From Odiellus spinosus (lineage: Eukaryota; Arthropoda; Arachnida; Opiliones; Phalangiidae), in NCBI GenBank assembly GCA_963920705.1, contig OY987225.1, positions 29,883,538-29,947,537 on the forward strand: DNA of 64,000 nucleotides, written 5' to 3'. Positions 10,854-22,825 of this stretch are shown one piece after another; positions within the stretch are counted from its first letter, which is position 1, and every line of letters starts with the position of its first letter. The translations under genes were made by a program, and so were the position numbers. The notes under the pieces were generated by a model. That model searched no databases. It saw only the letters and a list, made by a program, of their open reading frames with translations, and had not been told where the DNA came from.

Positions 10854-13800
10854 TCAATGAATTCTTGTTAGTTCTTCTATTATTTTGACCAGATCATCAA
10901 CTGTGGCCTCTCTCTTCATTCCGCTACCATCATCAATCTATTAGGGACAAATTACGCTTATTTTTGTAGTCCTTGTGAAATAAAAATAAGAGAATCTTAC
11001 GTGAATTCCTTGAGCTACTTCAGTCATTTTACTCCTATTTAAATCCAAGAAGCTTTCAATAAGATCACCATCGATGAAACCTGTTGATGGTTCAGTTTTT
11101 CTTTCTGTCCAAAAGGATCGCCAAGTAAAGTTATTGATTAAGGAAAAGATCCTCCTTAGAAATTAATGTCTAAAACTTTAACATAAAAAGGATATAATTG
11201 ATGCTCTATTTTTCCAACACTCTTGATAACTCTCGTTAATTTTGTTTGAATATCTAAGAGAAAGTTGTAAAAATCTACTGGAAGCTGCGTAACTAGACCT
11301 GTAAATGGAAAAGTAAAGATCTGATTAACAAACCAATGAATTAATTACGAGTATTACTAATTAACTTACCAATAGCTCCATTAACTGTACCAAATAATAC
11401 GGATCCCTGCGTGGGTGTTGTACTTTCCCCGGGATGTTGCATGACTAAAGAACCGTGCCTGAAACAATTCACAAATTCTCCTAAATGAAATTGTCCAACT
11501 TCTTGCAAATGTTGACGTTCTTCGTCCGTCGTTGCGGCGCTATCTTTTTGACAAACAAATAAGTTGAAGGAGTTTTCGCTTCCTAGGAACGTATCATCAT
11601 CTAAAATCTCTACAGCACTCATCCAATTTGGTTGATAATCTCGAGCAATCTTTGACATAGAAACATAGAAAGTTTATATTTCATGATCTAATAATCAAAT
11701 TAGTCTTCTTTAGTTAAAATTAATGAACATACTTCTTCAAAATTTCCCTCTAAAGGTTTATAGGCTAAGAGAGTCATCGAACGCATTAAATCTCCAACGA
11801 GAATAAAATCCCCCTTTGTTTTTAAGTATAAAGCGATGATATTATTAAAATAGCTGCACTCATTGTGCAATTCTCTATCAGCCGTCCATTCGTAAAGACG
11901 AACTGTACTATTAATAGCGGCTAGAAGCTTTCCATTAAACTCTATAAGGGTATACGGCGCTCCTTTAATTTCTTTTTCGGCTACTTGTTGTAATTTACCT
12001 TTAAAAATTAAAATTTTAATTAAATTTAATATTAATTATTAATATTTATAAAATTAAGACTTTTTTACCATCTGCCCACTGAAAGATTATAATTCTCCCT
12101 AATTTGGGTTCTGATTCTTCAGGATTAACCAACGCCGTTCCCACAATGTAATAAAAGTTGGGATCTTCACCCAAACGAGAAGAAACGACACTCAGGGCAA
12201 ATTCGCCAGTCATAAATTGATGCGAATGTAATACTGAGAAAAGTTTAATGTTATATTAATTAGGTTGAATGGGTATTTCTTTTTTTTCTAGTGTTCACCT
12301 TCAAATGTATGTTGATCAACGATTAAAAGACTGTTTATTTCCATTTCCTGACCATATTGATCAGTAGAGGTACCACTAGCTCCATTACCAGATTTGATAA
12401 CTGTTCCCATACTTGAACTAAAATTAAATAATTATCTAAGCGACTTATAAAATTTTAAAAGGATAATGAAGCTTAAAGTAGACACGCAGCCTTACTTCGA
12501 TATGGAGTCCGGCTGCATATCTACATTATCATATTTAACAAATTTTCCAATAAAATGCTCGATATAGTCCCAAAAAACTACAATACAAACCTATAAGTGA
12601 CATTTTGAGCTTGCGTACTAGCGCTTGGTCGAACAGGAGTTAAACCATTCATATCTTGAATGTCGCACCTCATAGTAACTACGCCAAAAGTTTGAGTAGA
12701 TTCCTGATAAGCTATACGTCTAAAAATTGAAAATAAAACAAATTTAAAGCACCCTTATATGTAATTATACTTAACTTAATAATTACCTGGGAGATTCCCC
12801 TAATGGAACAGTTCTGATATGAAGTTTTTGAATTTCGTCGATGGTACCGATTAACAAGGTAGAATCGTTAGCCAATGCCAAACTATCGGGATATCCTTGA
12901 GAATTTAGAGGACACATGTGATTCACTTCTTTCAAATTAACGTTAGAGAAGACAAGTTTGTGATTGCTAGAGTAAATGACAGTCGGTCGATCCGAACAGG
13001 CGAAGACATTTGTGGTGGATAAAGAACGGAAAGTTTTCAATACTGTGGGTTGAGTACCCAATGTAACCTTCTTGCGATCGCTTAGAAGTCCAGTAGCGGC
13101 GTTCAGGGTGAAATAAAAGAGAGAACCGTCTCCGAGAGCGCAAAGAAGATAGTTTATACCTTCGAATGTTGTAGATAGAATTGATCTCGGGATTATTTCT
13201 GCAAGATTTTAAGTATGAATAAAAATTGTGATGAATTCAAACTACCAAAAATCCATATCAGTTTAGGTTAAAATTCCAAAATTCCATAAAATTTACCTCC
13301 GCCCAACATTTCTTTATGGATTTCTTTCAAGTCGGGTACGCACAAAATTCTAATAGATAAATCAGTCCATAAACCGACGGAGCAAATATCTGATCTTTCA
13401 GAAACTTCAGAAAGAGGACTAACATCTAAACAAGCAACTTCGTGTTCCATTAAAGTTGAACTGTGAAACAAATACGATAACTTTTAAAGATGATCAAAAA
13501 TTTATAAAATCAAACTTTGCTAAACAAACCTAAGTTGTTTTAATTCCCTAGAATTAATCTCGAGATAATAAACTTCGTTTCGAACAGCGCAAACGATTTG
13601 ACGACCGTTACAACTAACAACGCTGATATTTTGCTCAGAGGGTGGTTTCCATTCGGATATTAACTGCTTAGTTAAACTATCTACGAGTCGAACCGAAACA
13701 GCGGTGGCTTGGACTATTTGGTCATTGATAACGTTAGCGCAATAAAACGTTTGTTGAGAAATATCAAAGCCAGGAAGTTCCATTTCTTCCACTTCTTCTC

Positions 13801-16255
13801 CATTCAACATTAAAACTCTAAAATGATAATTCAAAGTTAATTTTAAATTAGTTTGAAGGGAGCCTGAAGGAAAATTGAAATTTAAAGATAATTTCAATTT
13901 TAAAGGGAGCATGAAGAAAAAATCAAAAGCCCTATATTTTTGATAAAACAGCAATAAAGTCAGTGTTTATCTCCCCCTATTAATTGAAATAGTACACCGT
14001 TTTATTTACTTAATCATATTTTAGAGTCTAAGAAATCTAAAAATTAAGTTATCGCACATTACACTCCATTTTTTTCAGGCTCCCTTTAAACTCGAAGATA
14101 ATTTTACAGTTAAATATACCTAGTTTGACCCACAAATGACAATACAAGAGTATTATCAAACTGACTATCCGAAATTCCGACTCTTAATGGCCAAAGTCCT
14201 TTAATTCCCGGCAAATCTATGCTGGCGTGTTCGTGAATTCCAATTCCATTTCGAATAATTCTTAATGAGCCTTCTTTATACGCTCCGGAACAAGTTACCA
14301 ACTGCCCTTGTCCTTGACGTTCTAAATCCACTACGCACATATCGACAATTGGACCAAGATTCGTAAAAGTCTCCATTACTTCTACGTAAGATCCTTGTTC
14401 ATTGGCATCGGCATTCAGTTTTACTAACTGGGAGTCGCCCAATCGAGACCCAACATACACTACACCGTTATCAAGATAGGTTAGACATTCTGGAATTGTA
14501 ATCTATAAGGAGAATTTTATTAGAAAACAATTTTTCTATTTTTAGTGATATCAGAAGTAACTAGGGGAAAGTAGGCATCCTTGGCTATTTGGCAAGGCAT
14601 TCTTTTTAGATTTAGTTTACATCTTTGCCAGGAAACTGTGGATGAATGCATACTTCCCCATATTTACTTCTGGCGATATCAATCGAAACCTAACCTCTCC
14701 TAAAAGTTCGAGCTTCAAATCCCTAACGCAAATGCTGCCATCAATTTTCTCTTCCCTATCGAGTAGAAGCATAAATAATCGACCAGACATGTCACCCAAC
14801 AAATATCTAGAGCCATTATTATCAACTTTCCCGTAACAGATGATTGTACTTTGCTATAAAACAATATAATGAATATCAAAAAGGTTTTTCAATACCAAAA
14901 ACCTAAAAATTATTAATTTACTATAAAATAAATGTACTTTAATGACGGGTGGAGCGATGGCGATATATTTGTCACCCTTATGATAAGTTATTGATTCTTG
15001 ACCAATTATCAAAGCTCCGCAAAAAGGTTTAGGAACGGCAATTATAATAGAAGCTTCGCTCTCAACATTATCTTGTTTCCAAGGTCCTTTGACAAATTCT
15101 TTATCCCTTAAAGATATTTCGTAGGTTTTTACGTGTCTTCCTTGTTGATCTTGATGAACAAGGGCGATAGTAGGAGTACCGCAATCATGGAGAAACTCTA
15201 TATCGAGGACATTCAACTCTTCCATTCGAATATTGAATGCTTTCAGCTCTCTTATATCGCGCTCTAATGATATAACTTTTAATAGACCGTCGTACAACCG
15301 TAAACCTATGACACGACATTCAGGATCAATAATTCCAATGCTGCCAGTGTCAGAGGGTCTCGAAACTGTGTCCTAAAAAGCATCTTCAAAGTCAACTTCG
15401 AACCTATATTTAAAATTCTAAAATTCTAATACTTACGGCCACATTTCCATGCGCTTTTGTGATTATTTCAATGTTCTCTCCATCTTGTATACATTCTAAT
15501 ATGGCTGCGTTGTACTTATACGTCAACAAGAACAACAAATCTTTCTTTTCACCCTAGAAGGCAACAGCAAATGTCATTTAAAATCGGATTTGATAACAGT
15601 GACAACTCATTTAAAGGCTATTTTAACTTACAGCTGGTCTAAAGAGCTTCATTATAGTGACTTTCCCATAGATTCCAATTTCTTTTATGGGACGTAAACC
15701 TTCGGGAGTTACCACGTAGATTTCCAGACGGGTGTTCTTGGCAAGTATCAAGTTTAAATCATCGGGACTGGTAAAATTACCTTGAATACGAAATTTACGG
15801 ATTAGAATAGACCAAAATGAAGTATAATTTAGATATATTAAATTAAAATTCTTACCCGTTACGCAAGCTGTCACGCCAGTTGGCTTATGAGCCGTAACCA
15901 CGTAATTATAAGACATCCCTAAGCCTTTGTTAATAGTTTCACCTTGAAAAAAATAAGTCGAAACTCACGGTAATTAAATAATAAATGATTGTTTATAATT
16001 AAAAGTCGATTAAAGAGTTAGATCTTTTTTATAAAATTATACAATATCTTTCATTTACTTGCTAAATATTAGTAAACAATAGAATTTCCTAAACAAGACA
16101 ACATGGTAGAAAACCTCCCGGAAGGCGCCGAAATTTAGTATAACAACTTTCCCCAGTTCCATCGTAGTGACAAGTAAAATGGATAAATCTGTATAATTCA
16201 TATATAAATATCACTTCTCACCTGTCAGTAAGGCTCCTAAAGCTTTAAGAGACAT
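10854..16255 (-). CDS. DDB1: DDB1, damage-specific DNA-binding protein 1
   Basis: Adaptor of the CUL4-RBX1 ubiquitin ligase and partner of DDB2 in UV-damage recognition; three WD40-type beta-propellers, nuclear. Exons (minus): 15856-15916, 15632-15780, 15437-15553, 14938-15372, 14695-14853, 14120-14502, 13530-13817, 13297-13460, 12787-13198, 12591-12719, 12299-12417, 12069-12233, 11733-11998, 11370-11649, 11196-11298, 11001-11124, 10854-10937. They sum to 3438 bp, 1145 aa (human 1140), starting [18 protein letters not shown] and ending EELTRIH as in vertebrates. All junctions are GT-AG except 11125-11195, which is AT-AC. An extra upstream exon, 16222-16255, joins in frame to 15942 and could add 20 residues ([20 protein letters not shown]) before the usual Met; this may be a real extension or a 5' leader. 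The family call is certain; the extension is inference. Confidence 0.96.
11125..11195 (-). other. AT-AC (U12-type) intron in DDB1
   Basis: On the minus strand the intron begins ATATCCTTTTTATG, matching the U12 5' splice consensus ATATCCTT, and ends TTCCTTAATCAATAACTTTAC. TTCCTTAAT is a near-perfect U12 branch-point match (TTCCTTAAY) about 12 nt before the terminal AC. No GT-AG alternative of plausible length keeps the frame. With AT-AC removal the protein reads [19 protein letters not shown], aligning residue for residue with vertebrate DDB1. The intron is 71 bp. Confidence 0.9.
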
Positions 16256-16342
16256 TATTGCCAGTCAGTACGTACGAAACTTGGCATTAGTTTCACTGTG
16301 AACTGACTAGTAACATTAGAAATACCTTAGAATACCTGCTAC

Positions 16343-16381
16343 CATAAGTTTATAACTTATCTTATAAGTTATAAACTTATG
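16343..16381. repeat. Perfect 18-bp-arm hairpin
   Basis: Left arm 16343-16360 (cataagtttataacttat) is the exact reverse complement of 16364-16381, with a 3-nt loop. It lies between the 3' end of COMMD9 (16545) and the 5' end of DDB1 (16255). It may be a transcript 3'-end structure, a small inverted-repeat element or chance in AT-rich DNA; function is not shown. Confidence 0.7.
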
Positions 16382-16544
16382 CTGTTACTTTAAGAAGTTG
16401 ATTACCAATTGTAAACTATTTTTTTTTTTTTTTCTTGTTTGTTAATTAATTCAAAAATTTGGCACAAAGGAACCGCTTTAAAAATGATTCAATTGGCAAA
16501 AATATATAATTTATTGTTTAATAAATTTCAAATATGATTTGATT

Positions 16545-17467
16545 CTAGGATTTATTTGCAACTGCAGTCAATTGATCCCTGATTCTTCCTAAACCGTGTA
16601 ACATTGTATCTAAAGTTTCTTTGCTAAGTTCCACATTGACTGTTTTCATTTCTGGCTCATCAGAAACGGTTTTCTTGTTATCTTCAATCTAAGGGGTTAA
16701 GTTGGTGTTAATAACAAATAAACTACGCCTATTTTGTTTATTACTTTTAATTGAAGAACGCAAGAGGGTGTGTTTGGTTTTTTATCATCATCCGAAGCCA
16801 TTTTAACATCGACTCTCCAATTGAAATTGACCAGTTTTGGAATGGAAACTATAAGTACCAATTAAAGTCAAATACGTACAAACTATAAAACTTGGCAGTT
16901 TAATTACCAGAATTGCCGATTGTCTCAGAACGCCATTCAGGCAGGCATTCTATGATAATTTTGACTAATAAATCCTTCAAATTGGCGTGCATATCATCAG
17001 GAAAGATAGCTCCTATAGAATCAACAGTTGACAAGTTTTCGAACAAAATGGCCCTGATCAAATTTGAAAGGGATGTGACAAGCTAAAAGAGGATTAAATT
17101 TATTAATAAGTGCGCTAATCATGATTAAAATTATAATTTTTACTTCGTTAGATTCCCGATTTGTGATTGAAAAATTTGTCACGCATCTTTTTGTCACGGG
17201 TTCAAAGTTGTTAAAATTACTTATAGTTGAATAAACATCTCTTAATAAGTCCAGCACCTGTTTCTTAGACGATGCCTATTTACGAAAAAACAATAATTAA
17301 AAAACACCCACTTCTTTTTCTTTAGGCCTAGCATTATTTGATATAATCTTGGGCCTAGCGGAGTAGTCTATGCATCAAAATTTCTCGCAAGGCCTAAAGA
17401 AAACTTTTAAATTTACCTTGAGAAGAAGAGCGAAACACTTGAAATCCACCGATACCGCGATACTCAT
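16545..17467 (-). CDS. COMMD9: COMM domain-containing protein 9
   Basis: Subunit of the COMMD/CCDC22/CCDC93 (Commander) assembly, which works with the retriever complex in endosomal recycling. Exons (minus): 17417-17467, 17144-17275, 16908-17082, 16745-16848, 16545-16688; 606 bp, 201 aa (human 198). The N-terminal helical part contains LVTSLSNLIRA and IFPDDMHANLKDLL. The C-terminal COMM domain carries the hallmark Trp in FNWRVDVK and ends VELSKETLDTMLHGLGRIRDQL, nearly identical to the vertebrate C-terminus. Phases close at every junction. It lies about 290 bp upstream of DDB1 on the same strand. Intron 1 (17276-17416) holds a small inverted repeat (ctttaggcc near 17320 with ggcctaaag near 17393). 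Confidence 0.95.
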
Positions 17468-18147
17468 GTTAGCGATTAATAATTCCTTAATAAATAACTT
17501 GAAACATTAGAAATTAAAAATACCAATCGTATAGTTAGTTAGGCCTTGGTTTGCCAAAAAACGTGATTCGAATAGTAACAAAAGCATAGAGAATAAAACA
17601 GTGGAGTTGTAGGTGTTCTTGTTGTACTAATTCCGGTTAACGTTTCAGCCAATAAGCGCCCGTTACGCTGTATCGAATCTTCTACTCCAGTGATGTATAT
17701 TCTCTATGACAAATGCGACTTTTGGCAGTAAGCCAAATATTATAAGGTCTCTTCAGGTGGAGTATTCCGCGAAGTCAAACCTTCCCACGCTTGTAGGAAA
17801 CAAATTCTCACTGCAGAATACTGCGGTTGATATGGACTTACTATGCTTTTAAACAATATCATAGAACACAGAGATTAGGAGGGAAATTCAAGTTGTCAAA
17901 AAGATAATACTATTATTAATGTATTCAAAAAATTCTTCAAAAATAACTCAGAAAGCTTAATTTATTTAACAAAAATGTACATGGACATATATGGTGATGA
18001 ACATGAAATGCGTTTTTTTTTTAAAAAACATGCTGTCCCTACTTCAAGACCAACAAATATAAAAATGAATGGTGGAATTATTAGCTTTTTCGAGAGAAAA
18101 AAAATAAGATGAAAGTTTTAGTATGTCATTCTTGTTTTATTTTTTTT
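17468..18147. other. Intergenic, COMMD9 5' side
   Basis: Presumed COMMD9 promoter next to 17467, and the 3' region of the acidic-protein gene near 18000-18147. No coding exon or structured element was recognised. Confidence 0.4.
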
Positions 18148-19448
18148 TTAAGCGCTAGCTTCCACTTCGGGAACAGCTTCTTTATCTTTCTCAGTTTCAG
18201 ATTTTTTTTCTTCCGTCGTTTCAGTGTCCAACTTTGGTTTTTTTTCTGGGCTGGATTCCACCTTGTCTCCATCACCTTCTTCCGGCTTCCTTTTAACGGA
18301 AGACTCTTCTTCTGTCACTTTTTTCTCTTCGGTAGAATCTACTTTATCGGCTAAAATAATTCGACAAAAATTGTTAGAGATTTGAAGTTTTTACTAGAAG
18401 GGTTGACTAATTATACCAGAGCCATTTTCTTTAGTTTCAGTCTCCTCTTTCTTGTCTTCATCTTTCTTGGTTTCCTCCTTTTCATCTTCCTCTTTCTTTT
18501 CTTTTTCCTCTTTCTTTTCTTCTGGTTTAGTTTCTTCAGTCGCCTTCTATGAAAATTTAAGAACTTTGTAAGATTACAAAGTCTTCACATTTTTGGATTC
18601 AAAATACCTCTTTCACAGGTTCAGCTTCAATTTTTTCCTTAATAGGAGAAGACTCTACAGTCTCGTCCTTCTTTAAATCCTCAGTGAGAGATTCGGCATG
18701 TTCAGAACTAAAAGACCAAAATGAATTTCAATAAAATTTTGAATAATTCAGTGCAAGGACCCCATTTGGTTTTTTTATTTTAATTTTTTTATTTAAAGCT
18801 TTATTAGGCCTAAATTCGTCAATGCCTCGTTGACACAGCGAAAAAATAATTGGCCCACCTCTATTTTAACACGCGCGCGCAACAAGTTGTCGTAAAGTTT
18901 AGGCCACTTTTACAAACATGTAAGGTATGCATATATATAGTAGACGCCGGGCGAAAACATCGAGAAACGGCGTCGAATTATACCGCGAAGTCGAGGTCAT
19001 CTTGCCATTTCGCGAACAAAGAAACTGGCATCCCGCGCGAGTAATGTATTGGTAACGAGGGAGAAAACCCCCATATAAGAGGTTTCAAACAAAGACACCT
19101 TCCCAAAATCCGCTTACGAAACAAAAATACTATGGAAAAACCGCTTAGTGTTGGTGAAAACCAGGTTTACATAATAGGCTTTAACGAATTTATCGAATTA
19201 AAAGTTCTACGAAAATGGCGGGAACGGAAAAAAGGCGCAAAAATGCCGGTTTACGGCTCGTTGCCTTTGGTACCGGCGAGCGCGCGCGGGGTGCTCTCTC
19301 GTTGTCAACGGGCGCCCATTGGTTTCCCCGCTAGCCCCAGCCGGGTATTAAGATGACCATCAACTTTGATTAAACCAATTTAAATTTATTCAAAGTGGAC
19401 GGATTAATTAAGACGGACTTACCTAGGTCTCGACCTGGTGGAAGGCAT
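18148..19448 (-). CDS. Small acidic Lys/Glu-rich nuclear-type protein (prothymosin-like)
   Basis: Four exons (minus): 19423-19448, 18608-18707, 18417-18546, 18148-18350; 459 bp, 152 aa, all GT-AG with matching phases. The N-terminus is MPSTRSRPSSEHAESL; the rest is almost only Glu, Lys, Asp, Thr and Ser, with two basic patches of nuclear-localisation type (KRKPEE and KKPKLD), and ends AVPEVEASA. There is no folded domain, so it is probably intrinsically disordered. The composition resembles prothymosin or chromatin-associated acidic proteins, but I cannot assign orthology. The 5' end lies in a GC-richer patch with a CRE about 430 bp upstream, consistent with a housekeeping promoter. The reading frame is well supported; the function is unknown. 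Confidence 0.75.
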
Positions 19449-20980
19449 GATAAATATTTAAAAGCGACTAAAACTGAAGCTGACTTTCGAAGAAAATAAC
19501 GAAGCGCGGCTCACGTGCGACGTGCTTAGAACCGAAAAAACGAGACAAAGAGAGGACGCTCGGATATAAGCCCGCGAAAACTAGCCGGAGAGACCAGGTG
19601 ACCACGCTAACCAATCAGAAACGCCGACTATTCCGTGCAATTTCGCGCCTTTTGCCGGCAAAAGAGATGGGAACAGCCAAAATGCCTATCCTCCCCCTAT
19701 AATAAATATTTAAGTTTTTCGTTAGAGGATAAATTTCGTTTACTTAGCTTAATTAAACTAAGTATTTTTAACGTTAAAGTATTAGTTGCTCAACCAATAA
19801 TGATAATCGTGCGAAATTACACGAACTTAAATACTAAAGTCCGAAGTAGGGGGACGAGCGATTGACGGATCGTGACGTCAATACTACCACCAATCAAATG
19901 TGAAATAGGAAGAAAAAAAATTGGCGCGGAACTGTTGAAGAAATTTTATAGACACAAGCGTGTTCATTTTTCTCAATGCCAATTCTAATTTTAGGAACTT
20001 TTCCAACTTTTTAACACTTTTTAATTCATTATATCGTTAAAAAATAAATATTTCGTAACTTCAGCCTTAATATTCGTCTCATTAAAAAAAAATCGGATCA
20101 ACCAAGAAAATAAACACATTATATTTGTAGGCCTATTTTTTAATGAAATGTTTTTCTTTGAATTTATTTTGACGTAAAAAAGTCGCTCATTCTTACGCCC
20201 TTACGAACAAAAAAACCCTTTGTTAACGTATTCGAAGCCAATAAACTGGTTTCATGATCAAACAGACAATGAATGGATGTTTTCTTAACTATATCACGTT
20301 AAGTTGACGTTTGTTTGCTACTAATTGGGTGTTCTGTCAATTTAACGTGAAAGTTGGGATGGAACCTCTGGATTCCCGCCAAAGAAGTGTGGGGGAGGAT
20401 GGGGGTGAGAAGGCCCGGTGTATCTTTGACACGAAAAGGGCGGGAAAAAATGGGGAAAATAAAAACATCTATTAAGTTAAGTCTTATGATGGCAGTGTTG
20501 TCTGTCCGTCTGTCACATTAAATGTAAATTTCATTTTATTAGGTTATTTATTTTGATATTCATAAAAACTACATAAAAACGAATAAAAAAAAAAGCAATA
20601 ATATTCATTTTTATTAAACAGCACCGGTTTTAAATTTTTTAATTTAGATTAAATTTAAGATGTTTTTAACCAGTAACAATAACTTAATATAGAAAAAAAA
20701 AAAAATTACCCGAAAATACGAAGGAATGTTACGCCTTATTTTGATTTTAAACAGAAACATAAAATGAATTGGGAGACTAACAAGAGATTCGCAAAAAATA
20801 CTCAAATAGCAAACTTTATAATATCACAATCTCAAATTTGATTTATTTTGCGAAACACTATTTGTATTTTCTCAATATAAAAATTTCATAAACTTGATTT
20901 ATTTTGTATTTTTTGCTTTATATTTCAATTTTTTTTGGTTTTGAATTGAAATAGTGTAGTGTTTTTTTGATTGAAAAAAA
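19449..20980. other. Intergenic, acidic-protein promoter side to GATD1 3' end
   Basis: GC-richer near 19449-19900, then AT-rich with homopolymer runs. A short open frame at 19635-19865 has no motif or splice support. No gene is called. Confidence 0.4.
19873..19880. promoter_or_regulatory. Full CRE palindrome TGACGTCA
   Basis: Exact cAMP-response element (CREB/ATF site) about 425 bp upstream of the acidic-protein start codon, in a promoter-like GC-richer patch. It is a sequence match only; occupancy is not shown. Confidence 0.4.
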
Positions 20981-22418
20981 CTACGCTAATCGTTGTTCTT
21001 TTTCTTTACGACCTTGTTTTTGATTGCATAGTAGAATAAGATTTTGGACAGCAGTAAGAGTGCTTTGCTCATTTTGTCCAGTTATCAAATGTCTGTCAAC
21101 TACAACGTGAACAGCGTCCGGTTCCGAAGCTTTCAATGATAAAATATTTTGAGATTTTTTTCTCACTTTGACGGATAAGGTTTAGTTCATACAAGATTAT
21201 AGAACTTTACAGCTTTTAAAGTCACTATCTGCTCTAGAATTTCCCGTTTAAAATCATTTTACCTTATGTACTTGACAATATAATTTATTATGGTCAATGT
21301 CATTCGCTAAACAAGATAAGGTGACATTAAAGGATTTAAAGATCGTAGATAGGGTTCTTTCAAACAATTTTCTACAACCCAAAACTAAATTCCCTGATAT
21401 TTTTTCGTTTTTCCCAAGATTAGTAATTTTGTATGAACTTTCAATGCGGTTCGTAAAACTTTTATAACTGAACTTACAACTATAAAGAGCAGCCCTAAAA
21501 AAATAAATTATTGATGAGTATACCAATTTTATTCTATTAAATCGTTGAATTTAATTTGTTACCTATCTTTAATAACATCTTCAGGAATTATTGGTAGGTT
21601 AGCAAAATCAGGGCTCCTTGCTAACTCAAAAACTGAGACTGAGGTTAACGTATACCTTCGAAAACCCCAATTAGCATCCTCCATTTCGCTAAATAAGCCC
21701 GCTACACCCATTCCTATTGAGCATATTGGTTCTATGAAGGTAGAAACTGACGTTAATTTCCCTGACTTCGTTGAAGATTTAAAAGATTAAAAATTATACT
21801 TCTTTCACGAATGAAGTGTTTGAGAATTTGGGACAGATCTTTATCGTTTAACAAATCGTAAGCGGCTCCCGGGGCGTGGGGTATGATTAAACACGTATAT
21901 CGATTTGCTATAATGATTAAATATGTTGACCTTTAGGTTTTAAACGCCTCTAAAAGTGATGGCTTGCTTACGATCAACTGTTTGTAAACTGATCGGAATG
22001 GATATGGATTTCATTCGAAAATCATTTAACCATCTCTTACTCTGGCTGTCTTGATTAACGAACTCGATAGGTCTTCCCTTTACGTGATTAAAAAAGAATT
22101 AGTACCTTATTATGGAATGCCCCTTTAACCAGGGGTGGATAACCAACCAATATGTGAAGTTAGGAACTTAAGATCAAAGGTCAGAAAATTTAAAATACAA
22201 TACCCCCGGAGTCGCAATTTGAACAGTGAATGCGGTGTGAAGAAGAGTGAATGACTGAATAAACGATTGGGAGCTATTACCTAAACAAGAAACACATTTT
22301 TTTTCTTCATTAAAAGCAAAATATTTATTCCTGAAAGTTTGGAAAGTTTGCTAAGCCTCGTACCTTCTTTAGCTCCGCTTAAAACTATTAAGCAACTTTG
22401 CTTCTGAGTGGTTGACAT
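20981..22418 (-). CDS. GATD1: GATD1, class-1 glutamine amidotransferase-like protein
   Basis: DJ-1/PfpI-superfamily protein (PDDC1/GATD1), role poorly known. Exons (minus): 22364-22418, 22204-22280, 21972-22077, 21800-21907, 21563-21731, 20981-21161; 696 bp, 231 aa (human 220). It aligns along its whole length: [41 protein letters not shown] (nucleophile-elbow region), [11 protein letters not shown] and [20 protein letters not shown]. Five junctions are clean GT-AG. The last intron needs a weak acceptor (GTGAG) to keep phase. A stronger acceptor at 21497 opens a 90-codon frame inside this intron that does not resemble the family, so the final junction is less sure. The start [16 protein letters not shown] matches the family N-terminus. 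Head to head with the gene at 22826. Confidence 0.92.
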
Positions 22419-22825
22419 TATATATTGGACTTCCACTAAAGATACTGATTATTGAATTAACTATACTTAAAATACTAATTACACCAGTTAATTTATCTAA
22501 AAATATACTATTGTAAATTTTAATAACGTTAATCAAACTTAAGCCTAAATTACGACTTTTCTCACACAAAAAAAAAACTTTAAAGCAGACGACGGACTTT
22601 TGGCACCCTCTTTTGTCAGAACTTGTTTCTGCTACGTGATTGGCCAAATCAAAAATATCACGTGACTTGACCTAAAATGGCTCTTTTATATTTACTGAAA
22701 GTTTTCAATTTCAAAGAAATAAAGTAGGTTTTAGTTACTTTTATTTAGCGAAAAGCTTCTAAAACGCGATTTAATCAAAACCAAGTCGATAATTTTATAA
22801 TCAGTTAATTAAAATATAATCAAAT

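Noticed and set aside
11125-11195. GT-AG intron of 28 bp (GTTAAAG...AAG) at the same DDB1 position
   Set aside because: Too short for splicing and gives residues that do not match DDB1; the AT-AC solution restores the conserved sequence.
18109-18354. Phe-rich plus-strand protein
   Set aside because: Antisense of the Glu/Lys-rich acidic gene.
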